DNA of 64,000 nt from Roseivirga sp. (GTDB lineage: Bacteria > Bacteroidota > Bacteroidia > Cytophagales > Cyclobacteriaceae), in NCBI GenBank assembly GCA_021404565.1, contig JAAWWF010000028.1, positions 62,001-126,000 on the forward strand, written 5' to 3'. Under the pieces are notes generated by a model, which was given only the letters and a program-made list of their open reading frames with translations, made no database searches and was not told the DNA's origin. This document shows positions 63,709 through 64,000 of this stretch, piece after piece; the stretch's first letter is position 1; every line of letters begins with the position of its first letter. A program made the position numbers and the translations under genes.

Positions 63709-64000
63709 TAAATCTCCTCCAACACAGAATTCCCTTCAGAACTATCACCCGAGGTCCATTGCCAGGACTCATGAAGTCTGATACGCCCATCGGCCAGTAT
63801 TTCCGGGGTTGACTGACAGATGCCAGTCATCAGAATGCCCTGCGTATTTACCTGGTGGTAACGCATATCAATCCGCCCATCATCAGCAACCAGACCAATC
63901 AGATGTCCTTCCAGAATGCCGTTGCCACTATACTGGCAAGTAAGCACATTGCCTTGCTGTTTGTACTGAAAGACCGTTTCAGCGTCTACTTCTCCATTGT
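63708..64000 (-). CDS. Partial gene, N-acetylglutamate synthase-like small protein
   Basis: The last 97 codons are present; the start lies beyond the right edge. Visible text includes NGEVDAETVFQYKQQGNVL, GHLIGLVADDGRIDMRYH and the end HESWQWTSGD. Proteins of this shape (about 115 residues) are common in Bacteroidota and are often labelled N-acetylglutamate synthase, a name with little support; a DUF-type beta-fold is all I would claim. It is convergent with the ROK kinase gene across the repeat element. Confidence 0.7.
   Translation of the reverse strand, partial: NGEVDAETVFQYKQQGNVLTCQYSGNGILEGHLIGLVADDGRIDMRYHQVNTQGILMTGICQSTPEILADGRIRLHESWQWTSGDSSEGNSVLEEI

Overview
The window reads as chromosomal DNA of a Bacteroidota bacterium, most likely a (marine) member of the Cytophagales. 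This rests on a SusC/SusD pair, LytTR two-component systems with LytS-type kinases, several DUF2911 and DUF5916 proteins, PadR plus MacB/FtsX-type permease pairs, and many exported proteins and lipoproteins. I see no rRNA, tRNA, CRISPR array or transposase gene.

1-8444 (minus strand). A LytS/LytTR two-component pair (8444-6547) sits upstream of an export-linked locus that I think is the most unusual part of the window. It has two tandem, nearly identical 57-residue peptide genes (6298-6125 and 5993-5820) with two conserved cysteines, each followed by a hairpin. Then come a GH57-type protein cut short after its second catalytic residue, a protein that appears to fuse the missing GH57 C-terminal helical region to a DUF1611 P-loop module, an ABC exporter, and a very short HlyD-like adaptor. 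The layout resembles a ribosomal-peptide locus, but no described class with this enzyme set is known to me.

8445-13010. A DinB-like protein, an exported hypothetical protein, three tandem DUF2911 proteins each with a terminator, and a 3-methyladenine DNA glycosylase.

13011-20555. A probable zinc-responsive region: a lipoprotein, a Fur/Zur-type regulator, a MerC-like protein, an ABC-2 transporter with two permeases, and a DUF5916 outer-membrane protein. Two pairs of 17-bp palindromes of the form TGCAAC-N3-GTTGCA lie upstream of the lipoprotein and of the transporter. A fifth copy lies at 39988, in front of a DUF3299-like protein, a His-rich lipoprotein and a COG0523 GTPase (40214-42205). Together these suggest a Zur regulon.

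20642-31471. A fused EutB-EutC ethanolamine ammonia-lyase with an export-signal-like N-terminus, an M14 carboxypeptidase-like protein, a retropepsin-like lipoprotein, a TrmB-type regulator with a 24-bp palindrome, a PAS/GAF histidine kinase with a LytTR regulator, and a small MscS channel.

31546-39938. Two PadR/FtsX-permease pairs. A 2.2-kb segment with three paralogous small membrane proteins of unknown function lies between two perfect 45-bp direct repeats. The left copy is the 3' end of the first permease gene, so the segment looks inserted between that gene and its terminator.

42206-49169 (minus strand). A surface-polysaccharide locus of glycosyltransferases, a methyltransferase, a Wzx-like flippase and an overlooked 48-residue membrane protein. 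A truncated 25-codon signal-peptide gene lies at the junction with the zinc operon.

49512-63410. A LytTR two-component pair divergent from a SusC/SusD pair, followed by an N-acetylglucosamine/chitooligosaccharide operon: NagB fused to a PIG-L deacetylase, GH20 hexosaminidase, SSS symporter and ROK sugar kinase. A 300-bp element with imperfect terminal inverted repeats separates this from a partial gene running off the right edge.
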